DNA of 34,318 bases from Hydrogenophaga intermedia (GCF_000723405.1 NZ_CCAE010000049.1:1-34318); one strand, 5' to 3'. Numbered from the stretch's first letter, positions 7,321 to 15,867 are shown. The notes: generated from the letters alone by a model not told the origin. Program-made: numbers and translations.

Positions 7321-7334
7321 CATCCAATTTGATG
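7321..7334. promoter_or_regulatory. Near-palindromic site in the restriction-operon control region
   Basis: CATCCAATTTGATG is 12/14 symmetric (CATC/GATG outer arms around an AATT core). A related sequence, CATTCGACTTGATG, recurs in direct orientation at 7391-7404 and runs into the ATG of the first restriction gene; 11 of 14 bases match. The first copy lies just downstream of the predicted start of the DUF3892 transcript, the second at the predicted start of the restriction transcript, so a shared repressor could control both directions. Confidence 0.4.
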
Positions 7335-7347
7335 TGTGCATGCTTTC

Positions 7348-7376
7348 AGCTTACTTGTTGAATGCCGAACCCGCAA
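7348..7376 (-). promoter_or_regulatory. Predicted promoter of the DUF3892 gene
   Basis: Minus-strand TTGCGG (7371-7376) and TAAGCT (7348-7353) are 17 bases apart, giving a start near 7341 and a leader of about 45 bases. It overlaps the plus-strand promoter prediction, so the two would compete for polymerase. Motif match only. Confidence 0.4.
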
Positions 7377-7383
7377 GCAGAAT
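7355..7383 (+). promoter_or_regulatory. Predicted promoter of the type I restriction operon
   Basis: TTGTTG (7355-7360) and CAGAAT (7378-7383) are 17 bases apart. Transcription would begin near 7390, only about 12 bases before the ATG at 7402, implying a very short leader without a Shine-Dalgarno. The -10 box is weak, so confidence is modest. Confidence 0.35.
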
Positions 7384-7401
7384 TTCACGTCATTCGACTT
7401 G

Positions 7402-8001
7402 ATGCAAATGATTTCATCATTAAAACGGCTCGCCGACGTGCGTGCGGGCCACCCGTTCCGGGGCAGCGTGCCCCTCGTCGATGGCGGCAACACCCAGGTC
7501 ATTCAGATGCGCGACGTCTCACCCGACGGCACCGTGGCCTGGGCCAACCTGGCGCGCACACACATCGCAGCCAAGCGCTCGCCCGACTGGCTGCGGGACG
7601 GTGACGTGCTGTTCGTTGCGCGGGGCGCGCGCAACTACGCCGTGTGCCTGAGCCAGGCGCCGCCCGGCGCCGTGTGCTCCCAGTACTTCTACGTGCTGCG
7701 CTGCAAGGGCGAGGGTGTGCTGCCCGAGTACCTGGCCTGGCACATCAACCGCGCACCCAGCCAACGCTACCTGCGCAACAACGCCGAAGGCTCCGACCAG
7801 CTCAGCATCCGCCGCGCGGTGCTGGAGGACCTGCCTGTGGCCGTGCCCGACCTGGCGCGGCAACGACTGCTGGTGGACCTGGCCGCCGCAGCGGTGCAGG
7901 AACGCCGGCGTTTGGAAGACTTGATCCACAACCGCGAGCGAGAGCTCGACCTTCTCGCACAGCAACTGCTTTCGCCGGACGAATCCGGCGCCATCCCATG
8001 A
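7402..8001 (+). CDS. Half-size HsdS-like specificity protein
   Basis: A 199-residue protein that looks like one half of a type I specificity subunit. Residues about 1-150 form a single target-recognition domain (SLKRLADVRAGHPFRG at the start, VIQMRDV, LRDGDVLFVARGA, and LPEYLAWHINR). It is followed by a typical half-S ending: QLSIRRAVLEDLPVAVPDLARQRLLVDL and a coiled-coil helix EERRRLEDL-like to about residue 190. A normal HsdS has two such halves and is about 400 residues. Two ATGs (7402, 7408) are close together and neither has a Shine-Dalgarno. Its stop overlaps the HsdM start (ATGA), so it is coupled to it. It may dimerise to make a symmetric specificity subunit or modulate the full HsdS encoded downstream (inference). 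Confidence 0.8.
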   Translation: MQMISSLKRLADVRAGHPFRGSVPLVDGGNTQVIQMRDVSPDGTVAWANLARTHIAAKRSPDWLRDGDVLFVARGARNYAVCLSQAPPGAVCSQYFYVLRCKGEGVLPEYLAWHINRAPSQRYLRNNAEGSDQLSIRRAVLEDLPVAVPDLARQRLLVDLAAAAVQERRRLEDLIHNRERELDLLAQQLLSPDESGAIP

Positions 8002-9509
8002 ACCACGCCCCCATCCACCAGGACACCATCAACACCGCCATCTGGTCGGCCTGCGACACCTTTCGCGGCACGGTGGACCCGAGCATCTACAAGGACTACG
8101 TCCTGACGATGCTGTTCCTGAAATACATCTCTGACATCTGGCAGGACCACTACGAGCGCTACCAGGCCCAGCACGGCGACCACCCCGAGCTCATCCAGGA
8201 GCTGCTGCGCACCGAGCGCTTCGTGCTGCCACCCGACGCCGGCTTTCAGGCCCTGTACGACGCGCGGCACCAGCCCGGCAACGGCGAACGCATCGACAAA
8301 GCGCTGCACGCCATCGAGGAGGCCAACCTCACCAAGCTGCGCGACGTCTTCCAGGACATCAGCTTCAACTCCAACAAACTCGGCGACGAAGCGCAGAAGA
8401 ACGACATCCTGCGCCACCTGCTGGAGGACTTCGCCAAGCCCGAGCTGAACCTGCGCGAGAGCCGCATCGGCAACCTCGACGTCATCGGCAACGCCTACGA
8501 ATTCCTCATCAAGAACTTCGCCTCCACCAGCGGCAAGAAGGCCGGAGAGTTCTACACGCCGCCCGAGGTGTCGCAGCTCATGGCGCGGCTGATGGTCCCG
8601 CAGCCCGACGACGACATCTGCGACCCCACCTGTGGCTCGGGCTCCCTGCTCATGAAGTGCGCGCAGCTCATCCGCGCCAGCACCGGGGCGCGCCGCTACG
8701 CGCTCTATGGGCAAGAGGCCATCGGCAGCACCTGGGCACTGGCCAAGATGAACATGTTCCTGCACGCGGAAGACAACCACCGCATCGAGTGGGGCGACAC
8801 TCTGCGCAACCCCAAGCTGCTGGACGACAAGGGCGGGCTTCGGCACTTCGACATCGTGGTGGCCAACCCACCGTTCTCGCTGGAGAAATGGGGCCACGAA
8901 GCCGCGGCCACTGACCCGCACAAACGCTTCCGCCGCGGCGTGCCGCCGCGCACCAAGGCCGACTACGCCTTCATCCTGCACATGGTGGAGACCATGAAAC
9001 CCCGCACCGGCCGCATGGCCGTGGTGGTGCCGCACGGCGTGCTGTTCCGCGGCGCGGCCGAAGGCAAGATCCGGCAGAAGCTCATCGAAGAGAACCTGCT
9101 GGACGTGGTGATCGGCCTGCCCGAGAAGCTGTTCTACGGCACGGGCATTCCGGCCGCCATCCTGCTGCTGCGCAAACGCAAGGCCGACGACAAGGTGCTC
9201 TTCATCGACGCCAGCCGCGACTACCAGGACGGCAAGAACCAGAACGTGCTGCGCGCGCAGGACATGGAGCGCGTGGAGCAGGCCGTGCGCGAACGGCGTG
9301 ATGTCGCCAGATACGCTCACCTAGCCACCCGTGAAGAAATTGCCAGCAACGAGTTCAACCTCAACATCCCGCGCTACGTGGACACCTTCGAGGAAACCGA
9401 AGCCATCGACCTCAAGGCGGTGTGGGAGGAGCGGATGAAGCTCAAGACCGAACTGCTGGCGGTGGAGGAGAAGATGGCCACCTATCTGAAGGAACTGGGC
9501 TATGAATAA
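7998..9509 (+). CDS. hsdM: Type I restriction-modification methyltransferase subunit
   Basis: N6-adenine DNA methyltransferase (M) subunit of a type I system, 503 residues, the normal length. The N-terminal helical HsdM_N domain covers about residues 8-150 (VLTMLFLKYISDIW). The catalytic domain follows: FYTPPEVSQLM at 185-195, the SAM-binding motif I DPTCGSGSLL at 209-218, and the catalytic NPPF at 290-293, the gamma-class arrangement for adenine methylation. With two M subunits and one S it forms the modification enzyme; with HsdR it becomes the restriction complex. The ATG at 7998 overlaps the preceding stop by four bases and sets the standard N-terminus; longer in-frame upstream sequence is shadow. 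It overlaps rhuM by eight bases. Confidence 0.96.
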   Translation: MNHAPIHQDTINTAIWSACDTFRGTVDPSIYKDYVLTMLFLKYISDIWQDHYERYQAQHGDHPELIQELLRTERFVLPPDAGFQALYDARHQPGNGERIDKALHAIEEANLTKLRDVFQDISFNSNKLGDEAQKNDILRHLLEDFAKPELNLRESRIGNLDVIGNAYEFLIKNFASTSGKKAGEFYTPPEVSQLMARLMVPQPDDDICDPTCGSGSLLMKCAQLIRASTGARRYALYGQEAIGSTWALAKMNMFLHAEDNHRIEWGDTLRNPKLLDDKGGLRHFDIVVANPPFSLEKWGHEAAATDPHKRFRRGVPPRTKADYAFILHMVETMKPRTGRMAVVVPHGVLFRGAAEGKIRQKLIEENLLDVVIGLPEKLFYGTGIPAAILLLRKRKADDKVLFIDASRDYQDGKNQNVLRAQDMERVEQAVRERRDVARYAHLATREEIASNEFNLNIPRYVDTFEETEAIDLKAVWEERMKLKTELLAVEEKMATYLKELGYE

Positions 9510-10551
9510 ACCGGCATCGCGTACGGAGCTTGTGCTCTACGCCACCGAGGACGGCACGGCCCAGTTCTTCCTGCGAGCGGAAGATGGCTCGGTTTGGTTG
9601 AGCCAGGTCGAGTTGGCAGAGCTGTTTCAGACATCGGTGCCGAACATCAACATTCACATCAAGAATGTGCTCGAAGAAGGGGAGTTGACCGAAGTTCGAA
9701 CTGTTAAAGAGGACTTAATGGTTCGAACCGAGGGCGTCCGTCAGGTGCGCCGCACAGTGAAGCTCTACAGCCTGGACATGATCCTGGCCATCGGCTACCG
9801 AGTGAAGTCGCCGCGTGGCACGCAGTTCCGGCAATGGGCCACCACGCACCTGAGGGAGTACCTCATCAAAGGCTTCGTCATGGACGACGAACGCCTGAAG
9901 GACGGTAGCCGCTGGGACTACTTCGACGAGCTGCTGCAGCGCATCCGCGACATACGGTCGTCAGAGAAGCGCTTCTATCAAAAGGTGCGCGATCTGTTCG
10001 CCCTATCGGTGGACTATGCGGACGACGGCCATGCCACGGGCTTGTTCTTTGCCGAGGTGCAAAACAAGATGTTCTTCGCGGTGACGGGCCACACCGCGGC
10101 CGAACTGATCGTGCGGCGGGCCGATCCCGAGCAGCCGAATATGGCGCTCACGTCCTGGAAGGGTGGCCGCGTCCGCAAGGCCGACGTGACCGTGGCCAAG
10201 AACTACCTCACTGCAGACGAGCTCGACCAGCTCAACCGGATCGTCGGCATGACCCTGGATTTTGCGGAGCTAAGGGCCAAGCAGCGCCAGAACCTGCGCA
10301 TGGCCGACTGGCGGTCATACGTCGACAAGTTTTTGACATTCAACGAACAGCCCATCCTGCAAGGCAACGGACGCATGAGCCACGAGGCCATGACGACCAT
10401 TGCGCATGAACGCTATGAGCAGTTCGATGCAACGCGGCGCAAGGCGGAAGCGCTTGAGGCAGATCGCGCGGAACTTCAAGAGCTGGAGACGATTGAGAGG
10501 CATGCCAGCGATCGTCGAAAAACAAGCAAAGGAGGAGCGGATGCTTCCTGA
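9502..10551 (+). CDS. RhuM-family protein within the restriction operon
   Basis: A 349-residue protein of the RhuM ('virulence protein') family, first described from a Salmonella pathogenicity island. N-terminal features match: a short beta region, then the helix-turn-helix-like stretch WLSQVELAELFQTSVPNINIHIKNV at about 33-57, followed by YSLDMILAIGYRVKSPRGTQFRQWA at about 93-117 and LREYLIKGF at about 122-130. The C-terminal part is helical with a charged coiled coil near residues 310-335. Its molecular function is not established, although the family is frequently found inside type I restriction loci. The start overlaps hsdM and the end overlaps hsdS by 11 bases. The sequence is less GC-rich than neighbouring genes, in keeping with transfer. 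Confidence 0.9.
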   Translation: MNKPASRTELVLYATEDGTAQFFLRAEDGSVWLSQVELAELFQTSVPNINIHIKNVLEEGELTEVRTVKEDLMVRTEGVRQVRRTVKLYSLDMILAIGYRVKSPRGTQFRQWATTHLREYLIKGFVMDDERLKDGSRWDYFDELLQRIRDIRSSEKRFYQKVRDLFALSVDYADDGHATGLFFAEVQNKMFFAVTGHTAAELIVRRADPEQPNMALTSWKGGRVRKADVTVAKNYLTADELDQLNRIVGMTLDFAELRAKQRQNLRMADWRSYVDKFLTFNEQPILQGNGRMSHEAMTTIAHERYEQFDATRRKAEALEADRAELQELETIERHASDRRKTSKGGADAS

Positions 10552-11818
10552 AGGTTGGTCCGTCGAACGTTTGGGCAACGTTGTGACCATTGGGTCCGGA
10601 CAAGTTGACCCCCGAGAAGAACCCTACTCGTCAATGTTGCATGTCGGTGCTGAAGACATCGAATCAGGCACCGGTCGGCTGCTGCAGCCACAGACTTGCT
10701 CCGAACTCGGCTTGATTTCTGGCAAGTATGAGTTCGATGAGCATGCCGTCATCTACTCAAAAATCCGCCCCCATCTGAACAAAGTTTGTTTCCCCGGTGC
10801 CCGCGGAGTATGCAGCGCCGATGCGTACCCGCTGTGGCCGAAGCCGAATGTGCTCTTGCCGAAGTACCTAAAGTACGTTCTTCTCTCGCCTGATTTTGTG
10901 AAGTACGCAGTCTCGTGCTCCATGCGAACAGGAATGCCAAAAATCAACCGAGAAGATCTACTTGCATCTTCGATACCGATCCCTTCAATAAGGGAACAGG
11001 AAGAAATAGCAACGATTCTTGAGCACTGGGATATTGCGATCTCCAGCACCGAACGCCTCCTCGCCAACCGCTTCGCGCAAAAGTTGGCTCTTCTGGCGAA
11101 ATTTGGAATGCCAGTCCCCAAACCAGGGAGAGGCCGCGCATCTGGGGGCGCATATCCGCCATCCGTACAGCCGGGCGTTCCCAAGCTCCCGCCCACACCA
11201 TCGGATTGGCGTAAGACCACCTTGGCACAACACCTTACTGAGGTTGTTCGCCCCGCCGCACTGATTGACCAAGAGTCGTACACCCTCGTCACCGTGCGTC
11301 GCTCTAGGGGTGGCGTAGACAAACGCAGTGTGCTGCTGGGTTCGCAAATCAAGACTCCCACGCAGTTCTACGTCAAGAGCGGCGACTTCCTGATCTCCAA
11401 ACGCCAGATCGTCCATGGGGCTTGCGGCATCGTCCCGGAACATCTGGACGGAGCCGTCGTGTCGAATGAGTACGCCGTGCTCAACACCGACGACCGTCTC
11501 GACGCGCGCTTCCTCGCCTATCTGGCGGAGACGACGTATTTCCAACAGACCTGCTTCCACTCGAGCATCGGTGTGCACATCGAGAAGATGCTGTTCAACT
11601 TGGATCGTTGGTTAAGTTGGCCGTTCAACATCCCTCCCCTCGAAGTTCAACTACGCATTGTTGAGCAGTTGGACGCTGCATCGAAAGAAATTCGCCTGGC
11701 AGAGCGACAGGTTGAGCTACTCAAGACCGAGAAGCAAGCCCTCATGGCCGATCTGCTCACCGGCAAGCGCCGCGTCCGCACTGCAGCAAAGCCAGCACAA
11801 GCACAGGAGCCCGCATGA
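10541..11818 (+). CDS. hsdS: Type I restriction-modification specificity subunit
   Basis: Full-length specificity subunit, 425 residues, with two target-recognition domains (about 1-165 and 225-390). Each is followed by a conserved spacer helix: REQEEIATILEHWDIAISSTERLL at about 173-196, and LEVQLRIVEQLDAASKEIRLAERQVELL near the C-terminus, ending in KQALMADLLTGKRRV. It sets the bipartite DNA target and bridges two HsdM. The ATG at 10541 was chosen because GGAGGA lies five bases before it; the in-frame ATG at 10502 lacks one. This part has noticeably lower GC and more ordinary codon use than the flanking hsdM and hsdR, as expected for exchangeable recognition domains. The stop overlaps the hsdR start (ATGA). 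Confidence 0.93.
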   Translation: MLPEGWSVERLGNVVTIGSGQVDPREEPYSSMLHVGAEDIESGTGRLLQPQTCSELGLISGKYEFDEHAVIYSKIRPHLNKVCFPGARGVCSADAYPLWPKPNVLLPKYLKYVLLSPDFVKYAVSCSMRTGMPKINREDLLASSIPIPSIREQEEIATILEHWDIAISSTERLLANRFAQKLALLAKFGMPVPKPGRGRASGGAYPPSVQPGVPKLPPTPSDWRKTTLAQHLTEVVRPAALIDQESYTLVTVRRSRGGVDKRSVLLGSQIKTPTQFYVKSGDFLISKRQIVHGACGIVPEHLDGAVVSNEYAVLNTDDRLDARFLAYLAETTYFQQTCFHSSIGVHIEKMLFNLDRWLSWPFNIPPLEVQLRIVEQLDAASKEIRLAERQVELLKTEKQALMADLLTGKRRVRTAAKPAQAQEPA

Positions 11819-14800
11819 CCACCGCCCCCCAGCTTCGCGAGCAGTACAGCGCCCACCTCCCCGCGCTGCACCTGCTCGCCAACCTGGGGTGGCACTTCCT
11901 GCCAACGGCCGAGGCCCTCACCCTGCGTGGCAGCACGCGCGAGGTGATCCTCAAGCCCCGGCTGATCGAAGTCCTGCAGACCCGCCGCTTCGACTACAAG
12001 GGCGAAACCTTCCCGCTCTCGCCCAGCGGCATCGACCAGATCGTGCGCCAGGTGCAGGCCCTGAGCCTGGCCGAAGGCCTGCTGCCTGCCAACGAGCGGC
12101 TGTACCAGATGCTCACGCTGGGCATCACGGTCACCGAGTTCATGCCCGACGGCAAGAGGCACCAGCCGACGATTGCGCTGATCGATTGGCACGACGGGGG
12201 CGCCAACCGCTGGGACGTGACGGAAGAGCTGCAGGTGCTCTCCACCCACGGCACGCACCACCGTAGCCCCGACGTGGTGGCCTACGTGAACGGCCTGCCG
12301 CTGGTGGTGATCGAGGCCAAGCGGCCCGATGCGGTGCGCGCGGACCAGGCGATGGTGAACGAGGGCATCAGCCAGCACTTGCGCAACCAGCGGCCGGACG
12401 AGATTCCGCAGCTCTTCGCCTATGCGCAGTTGCTGTTGTCGGTGAGCTTCACCGAGGGCCGCTACGGCACCACGCACACACCGCTGAAGTTCTGGGCGCG
12501 TTGGCGCGAGGAGGCGTTTTCCGATGCGCAGTTGAGCGAGTGGAAGAACCGCCCGCTGCCGCCCGACGTGCAGGCGGCCTTGCTCCAGGGCAAGCCCGCG
12601 AAACTGCGCGCCCACTTCGAGCAACTGTGGGCACAGCCCATGCTGCCCACCGACCAGGACCGCCTGCTGGCCGCCTTACTGCAGCCCGACCGCCTGCTGG
12701 AGTTCCTGCGCCTGTTCGTGCTGTTCGACCGCAAGGCGGGCAAGGTGGTGGCGCGCTACCAGCAGTTCTTCGGCATCCGCGCGCTGCTGGCGCGCATTGG
12801 CCAGCGCAAGCCCGACGGCGCGCGCGAGGGCGGCGTGGTGTGGCACACCACGGGCTCGGGCAAGAGCTTCACCATGGTGTTTCTCACCAAGGCGCTGGTG
12901 CTGCACCCAGGTACGCAGGCCTGCCGCGTGCTGGTGGTGACGGATCGTCTGGACCTGGAAGACCAGCTTGCGCGCAACTTCATGAACAGTGGCGCGTTCG
13001 GCTCGGCCGTGGCCACGCGCAAGGACGGCGAGAAGGCCAAGGTGGGCACAGGGCGTGAGTTGGCCCGGCGCATCGGCAAGGGCAGCGAGCGCATTGTCTT
13101 CACGCTGATCCACAAGTTCGCCACGGCGTCGAAACTGGCCGATTGCTACAACCCCTCGGCCGATCTGATCGTGCTGGTGGACGAGGGCCACCGCAGCCAC
13201 GGCGGCGAGACGCATGAGCGCATGCGCAAGGCCTTGCCGCGCGCAGCCTACGTGGCGTTCACCGGCACACCGCTGCTCAAGAGCGAGAAGACGGCCAACA
13301 AGTTCGGGCCCATCGTGCACGCCTACACCATGCAGCGCGCGGTGGAAGACGGGGCCGTGGCGCCGCTGTTGTACGAGGAGCGCGTGCCCGAGCTGACGAT
13401 CAGCGAAGAGGCCGTGAACCGCTGGTTCGACCGCATCACCGCCGGCCTGAGCCCGGAGCAGGCGGCCGACCTCAAGCGCAAGTTCGCCCACAAGCGGGTG
13501 GTGTACGGCGCGGCCAATCGCCTCGAACTCATTGCCTGGGACATTGCGCAGCATTTCAATGAGCACTTCAAGAAGCCCGGGTTGGGCTTGAAGGGGCAGG
13601 TGGCCACGGCCAGCAAGCTGGACGCGATCCGCTACCAGCGGTACCTGGACGACACGGGCCTGGTCAGCAGCGCCGTCGTCATGTCTGCACCCGACAGCCG
13701 CGAGGGCAACACCGAGGTGGACGAAGGCCGTTTGCCGGAGGTGCAGAAGTGGTGGAACACCCACGTGGGCCACCAGGCCGACACCTACGAGGAACAGGTG
13801 CTTCAGGCGTTCGGCGGCGACGGGGACCCTGATCTGTTGATCGTGGTCGACAGGCTGCTCACGGGTTTCGACGAGCCGCGCAACGCGGTGCTCTACATCG
13901 ACAAACCTTTGAAGGAACACAACCTGATTCAGGCGGTGGCGCGCGTGAACCGCCTGCACGAGGCCAAGCGCTATGGGGTGCTGGTGGACTACCGCGGCAT
14001 CCTGGGCGAGCTGGACACCGCCGTGCGGGCCTATCAGGACCTTGAGGCACGCACGCAAGGCGGCTACGAACTGGCCGACATCGAAGGCCTGTACCGCTCG
14101 ATCGACACCGAGTACAAACGCCTGCCGGGCCTGCACGAGGCCTTGTGGGCGGTCTTCGCCGAGGTCAAGAACCGCCGCGACCCGGAAGCCTTCCGGCAGG
14201 TGCTGGTGCCGCGCCATGCGGTGGACGAGGACGGCCAGTCGTACGACGCGCGCCAGAAGGTGCGCGATGACTTCTACGCCGCGCTTACCGCCTTTGGCTT
14301 GTGTCTGCAAACGGCGCTGTCGTCGCGCAGCTTCTTCGAGGACCACAGCTTCTCTGAGGCGGACGTGCGGGCCTGGAAGGACGATCTGGCCTTCTTTACC
14401 GGCCTGCGCACGATCGCCCGACGGGATGCGCTGGAATCGGTGGACTACAGCGCGTACGAGGAACAGATTCGCCGCATGGTGGACAAGCAAGTGATCGGCA
14501 ACCAGGTGCGCGAGCCGGAGGGCGTCTATGTGGTGCACAAGCTGGGGCAACTGGAAGCGGCCGAGAACTGGAGCGATGAGAAGACGCGCAACGAGACGGA
14601 CATGATCCGCACGCGGTTGAAAAGGACCATCGAGCAGGATCTGGCCGACGATCCGTACGCGCAGCAGGTGTTCTCGGAGCTCCTCAGGCAGGCAATCGCG
14701 CAGGCCGAGGCCATGTTCGACCACCCGCTGAAGCAGTACGCCTTGTTCAGGGAGTTCGAGGACCAAGTAAGTTCGCGACAGGTGACGGGCATCCCGGATC

Positions 14801-15096
14801 ACCTGGAAGACAAGCCCAGCGCACGCGCTTACTACGGTATTTGTCGCCTGGTCCTGGGTGAAGAAAATTTCCGCAAGGCTGACCAAGACGCGCTCGCGCA
14901 GCAGGCCACGGACATCGACGAGGTGGTCCGGCAGGCGGTGGCCGAGCACTCCCTGAACCCGCAGAACATCGAGGCCGCCATCCGGCAGGCACTGTTGCCC
15001 AGGCTCTTCGAGCTGATGGGCCTGGATAAGGCCAGGGAAGCCATCGACCAGGTGATACAGGTCACCCGCGTGGGCCTGGCCCGAGGAGGGCAGTAG
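11815..15096 (+). CDS. hsdR: Type I restriction enzyme motor/nuclease subunit
   Basis: ATP-dependent translocase and endonuclease of the type I complex, 1093 residues, the usual length. The N-terminal PD-(D/E)xK nuclease is visible as D153 in RSPDVVAYV and E167-A-K169 in VVIEAKR. The superfamily 2 helicase motor follows: Walker A TTGSGKS at 345-351, motif II DEGH at 456-459, motif III AFTGTP at about 483-488, and the later helicase motifs around LLTGFDEPRN and AVARVNR. The remainder is the helical region that binds the M/S core. The reading frame is intact, so restriction is probably active. The ATG overlaps the hsdS stop; the stop lies one base before the metallopeptidase start. Confidence 0.96.
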   Translation: MTTAPQLREQYSAHLPALHLLANLGWHFLPTAEALTLRGSTREVILKPRLIEVLQTRRFDYKGETFPLSPSGIDQIVRQVQALSLAEGLLPANERLYQMLTLGITVTEFMPDGKRHQPTIALIDWHDGGANRWDVTEELQVLSTHGTHHRSPDVVAYVNGLPLVVIEAKRPDAVRADQAMVNEGISQHLRNQRPDEIPQLFAYAQLLLSVSFTEGRYGTTHTPLKFWARWREEAFSDAQLSEWKNRPLPPDVQAALLQGKPAKLRAHFEQLWAQPMLPTDQDRLLAALLQPDRLLEFLRLFVLFDRKAGKVVARYQQFFGIRALLARIGQRKPDGAREGGVVWHTTGSGKSFTMVFLTKALVLHPGTQACRVLVVTDRLDLEDQLARNFMNSGAFGSAVATRKDGEKAKVGTGRELARRIGKGSERIVFTLIHKFATASKLADCYNPSADLIVLVDEGHRSHGGETHERMRKALPRAAYVAFTGTPLLKSEKTANKFGPIVHAYTMQRAVEDGAVAPLLYEERVPELTISEEAVNRWFDRITAGLSPEQAADLKRKFAHKRVVYGAANRLELIAWDIAQHFNEHFKKPGLGLKGQVATASKLDAIRYQRYLDDTGLVSSAVVMSAPDSREGNTEVDEGRLPEVQKWWNTHVGHQADTYEEQVLQAFGGDGDPDLLIVVDRLLTGFDEPRNAVLYIDKPLKEHNLIQAVARVNRLHEAKRYGVLVDYRGILGELDTAVRAYQDLEARTQGGYELADIEGLYRSIDTEYKRLPGLHEALWAVFAEVKNRRDPEAFRQVLVPRHAVDEDGQSYDARQKVRDDFYAALTAFGLCLQTALSSRSFFEDHSFSEADVRAWKDDLAFFTGLRTIARRDALESVDYSAYEEQIRRMVDKQVIGNQVREPEGVYVVHKLGQLEAAENWSDEKTRNETDMIRTRLKRTIEQDLADDPYAQQVFSELLRQAIAQAEAMFDHPLKQYALFREFEDQVSSRQVTGIPDHLEDKPSARAYYGICRLVLGEENFRKADQDALAQQATDIDEVVRQAVAEHSLNPQNIEAAIRQALLPRLFELMGLDKAREAIDQVIQVTRVGLARGGQ

Positions 15097-15097
15097 C

Positions 15098-15826
15098 GTG
15101 GCGCGGTACTCCGTGGCCTACGGCGATCAGCGCATCGGCTTCGCGCTGCGGCGACAACCGCGCCTGAAGGGCCGCGTCGCTATCCATGTCATGCCTGACG
15201 GCGGGGTGATGGTGGACGCGCCGGAAGGCAGTGAACTGCAGGACGTCAAACAGGCGGTGCGCCAGCGCGCGGCCTGGGTGTGGCGGGAGCTGCAAGCGCA
15301 GCGCGCGCGGCAGCGCCACGTGCTGCCGCGGGAGTACGTGAGCGGGGAGACGCACTTCTACCTGGGGCGGCGGTACCTGCTGAAGGTGCTGGCGACCCAG
15401 CGAGCCAACGCCGGTGCGCGCTTGTGGCGAGGACGACTGGAGGTGACGACACCGGAGTCAAGCGCCCATGCCGTGCGTCACCTGTTGAACGCGTGGTACC
15501 GGGAACGCGCAACGGCGGTGTTCGAGCAGGCGCTGGTCAACATGGCAGCGCGTATGAGGCTACCCCAGCCCTTGCCGCCCTGGCGCCTGCTAAGCATGCG
15601 CACCCAATGGGGCAGTTGCTCTCCCAAGGGGGCACTGTTATTGAATCCCGATTTGATCAAGGCACCGAAGGCCTGCGTCGAATACGTGGTGGCTCACGAG
15701 CTGTGCCACTTGAAGGAGCACAACCACAGCGAGCGGTTCTATCGCCTGCTCGGCGCGGCCTTGCCAGACTGGGAGCGGCGCAAGCAGGAGTTGGATGGCT
15801 TGGCGGAACTGGTGCTGAATCGCTAA
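15098..15826 (+). CDS. YgjP-like/M48-type zinc metallopeptidase of the restriction operon
   Basis: A 242-residue protein of the YgjP/DUF45 group. The zinc site is H200-E-L-C-H204 followed by LKEHNHSERFY, making H210 (NHS) the likely third ligand; upstream the conserved RTQWGSCSPKGALLLNP (about 168-184) is the family hallmark. Such genes commonly close type I restriction operons; their substrate is not known. It starts with GTG at 15098, a single base after the hsdR stop, preceded by GAGGAGGG, so it is certainly cotranscribed. There is no signal peptide, so it should be cytoplasmic. Regulation of the restriction complex by proteolysis, as ClpXP does for HsdR in enteric bacteria, is an attractive but untested reading. 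Confidence 0.9.
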   Translation: MARYSVAYGDQRIGFALRRQPRLKGRVAIHVMPDGGVMVDAPEGSELQDVKQAVRQRAAWVWRELQAQRARQRHVLPREYVSGETHFYLGRRYLLKVLATQRANAGARLWRGRLEVTTPESSAHAVRHLLNAWYRERATAVFEQALVNMAARMRLPQPLPPWRLLSMRTQWGSCSPKGALLLNPDLIKAPKACVEYVVAHELCHLKEHNHSERFYRLLGAALPDWERRKQELDGLAELVLNR

Positions 15827-15867
15827 AGCCCGCCCCCCGCGCTCGTCGTCAACGCCATCCTCCCTCG

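Noticed and set aside
7402..11818. Invertible or recombining hsdS pair as a phase-variation system
   Set aside because: The half HsdS and full HsdS have the same orientation and show no obvious long shared repeat; no invertase or recombinase gene is nearby.
12676..14949. A 757-codon minus-strand frame opposite hsdR
   Set aside because: It lies entirely within the complement of an intact hsdR with all helicase and nuclease motifs, and its composition is typical of an antisense shadow.
7321..15867. Prophage or integrative element boundaries around the restriction cassette
   Set aside because: No integrase, tRNA gene or matching flanking direct repeat could be found by eye.
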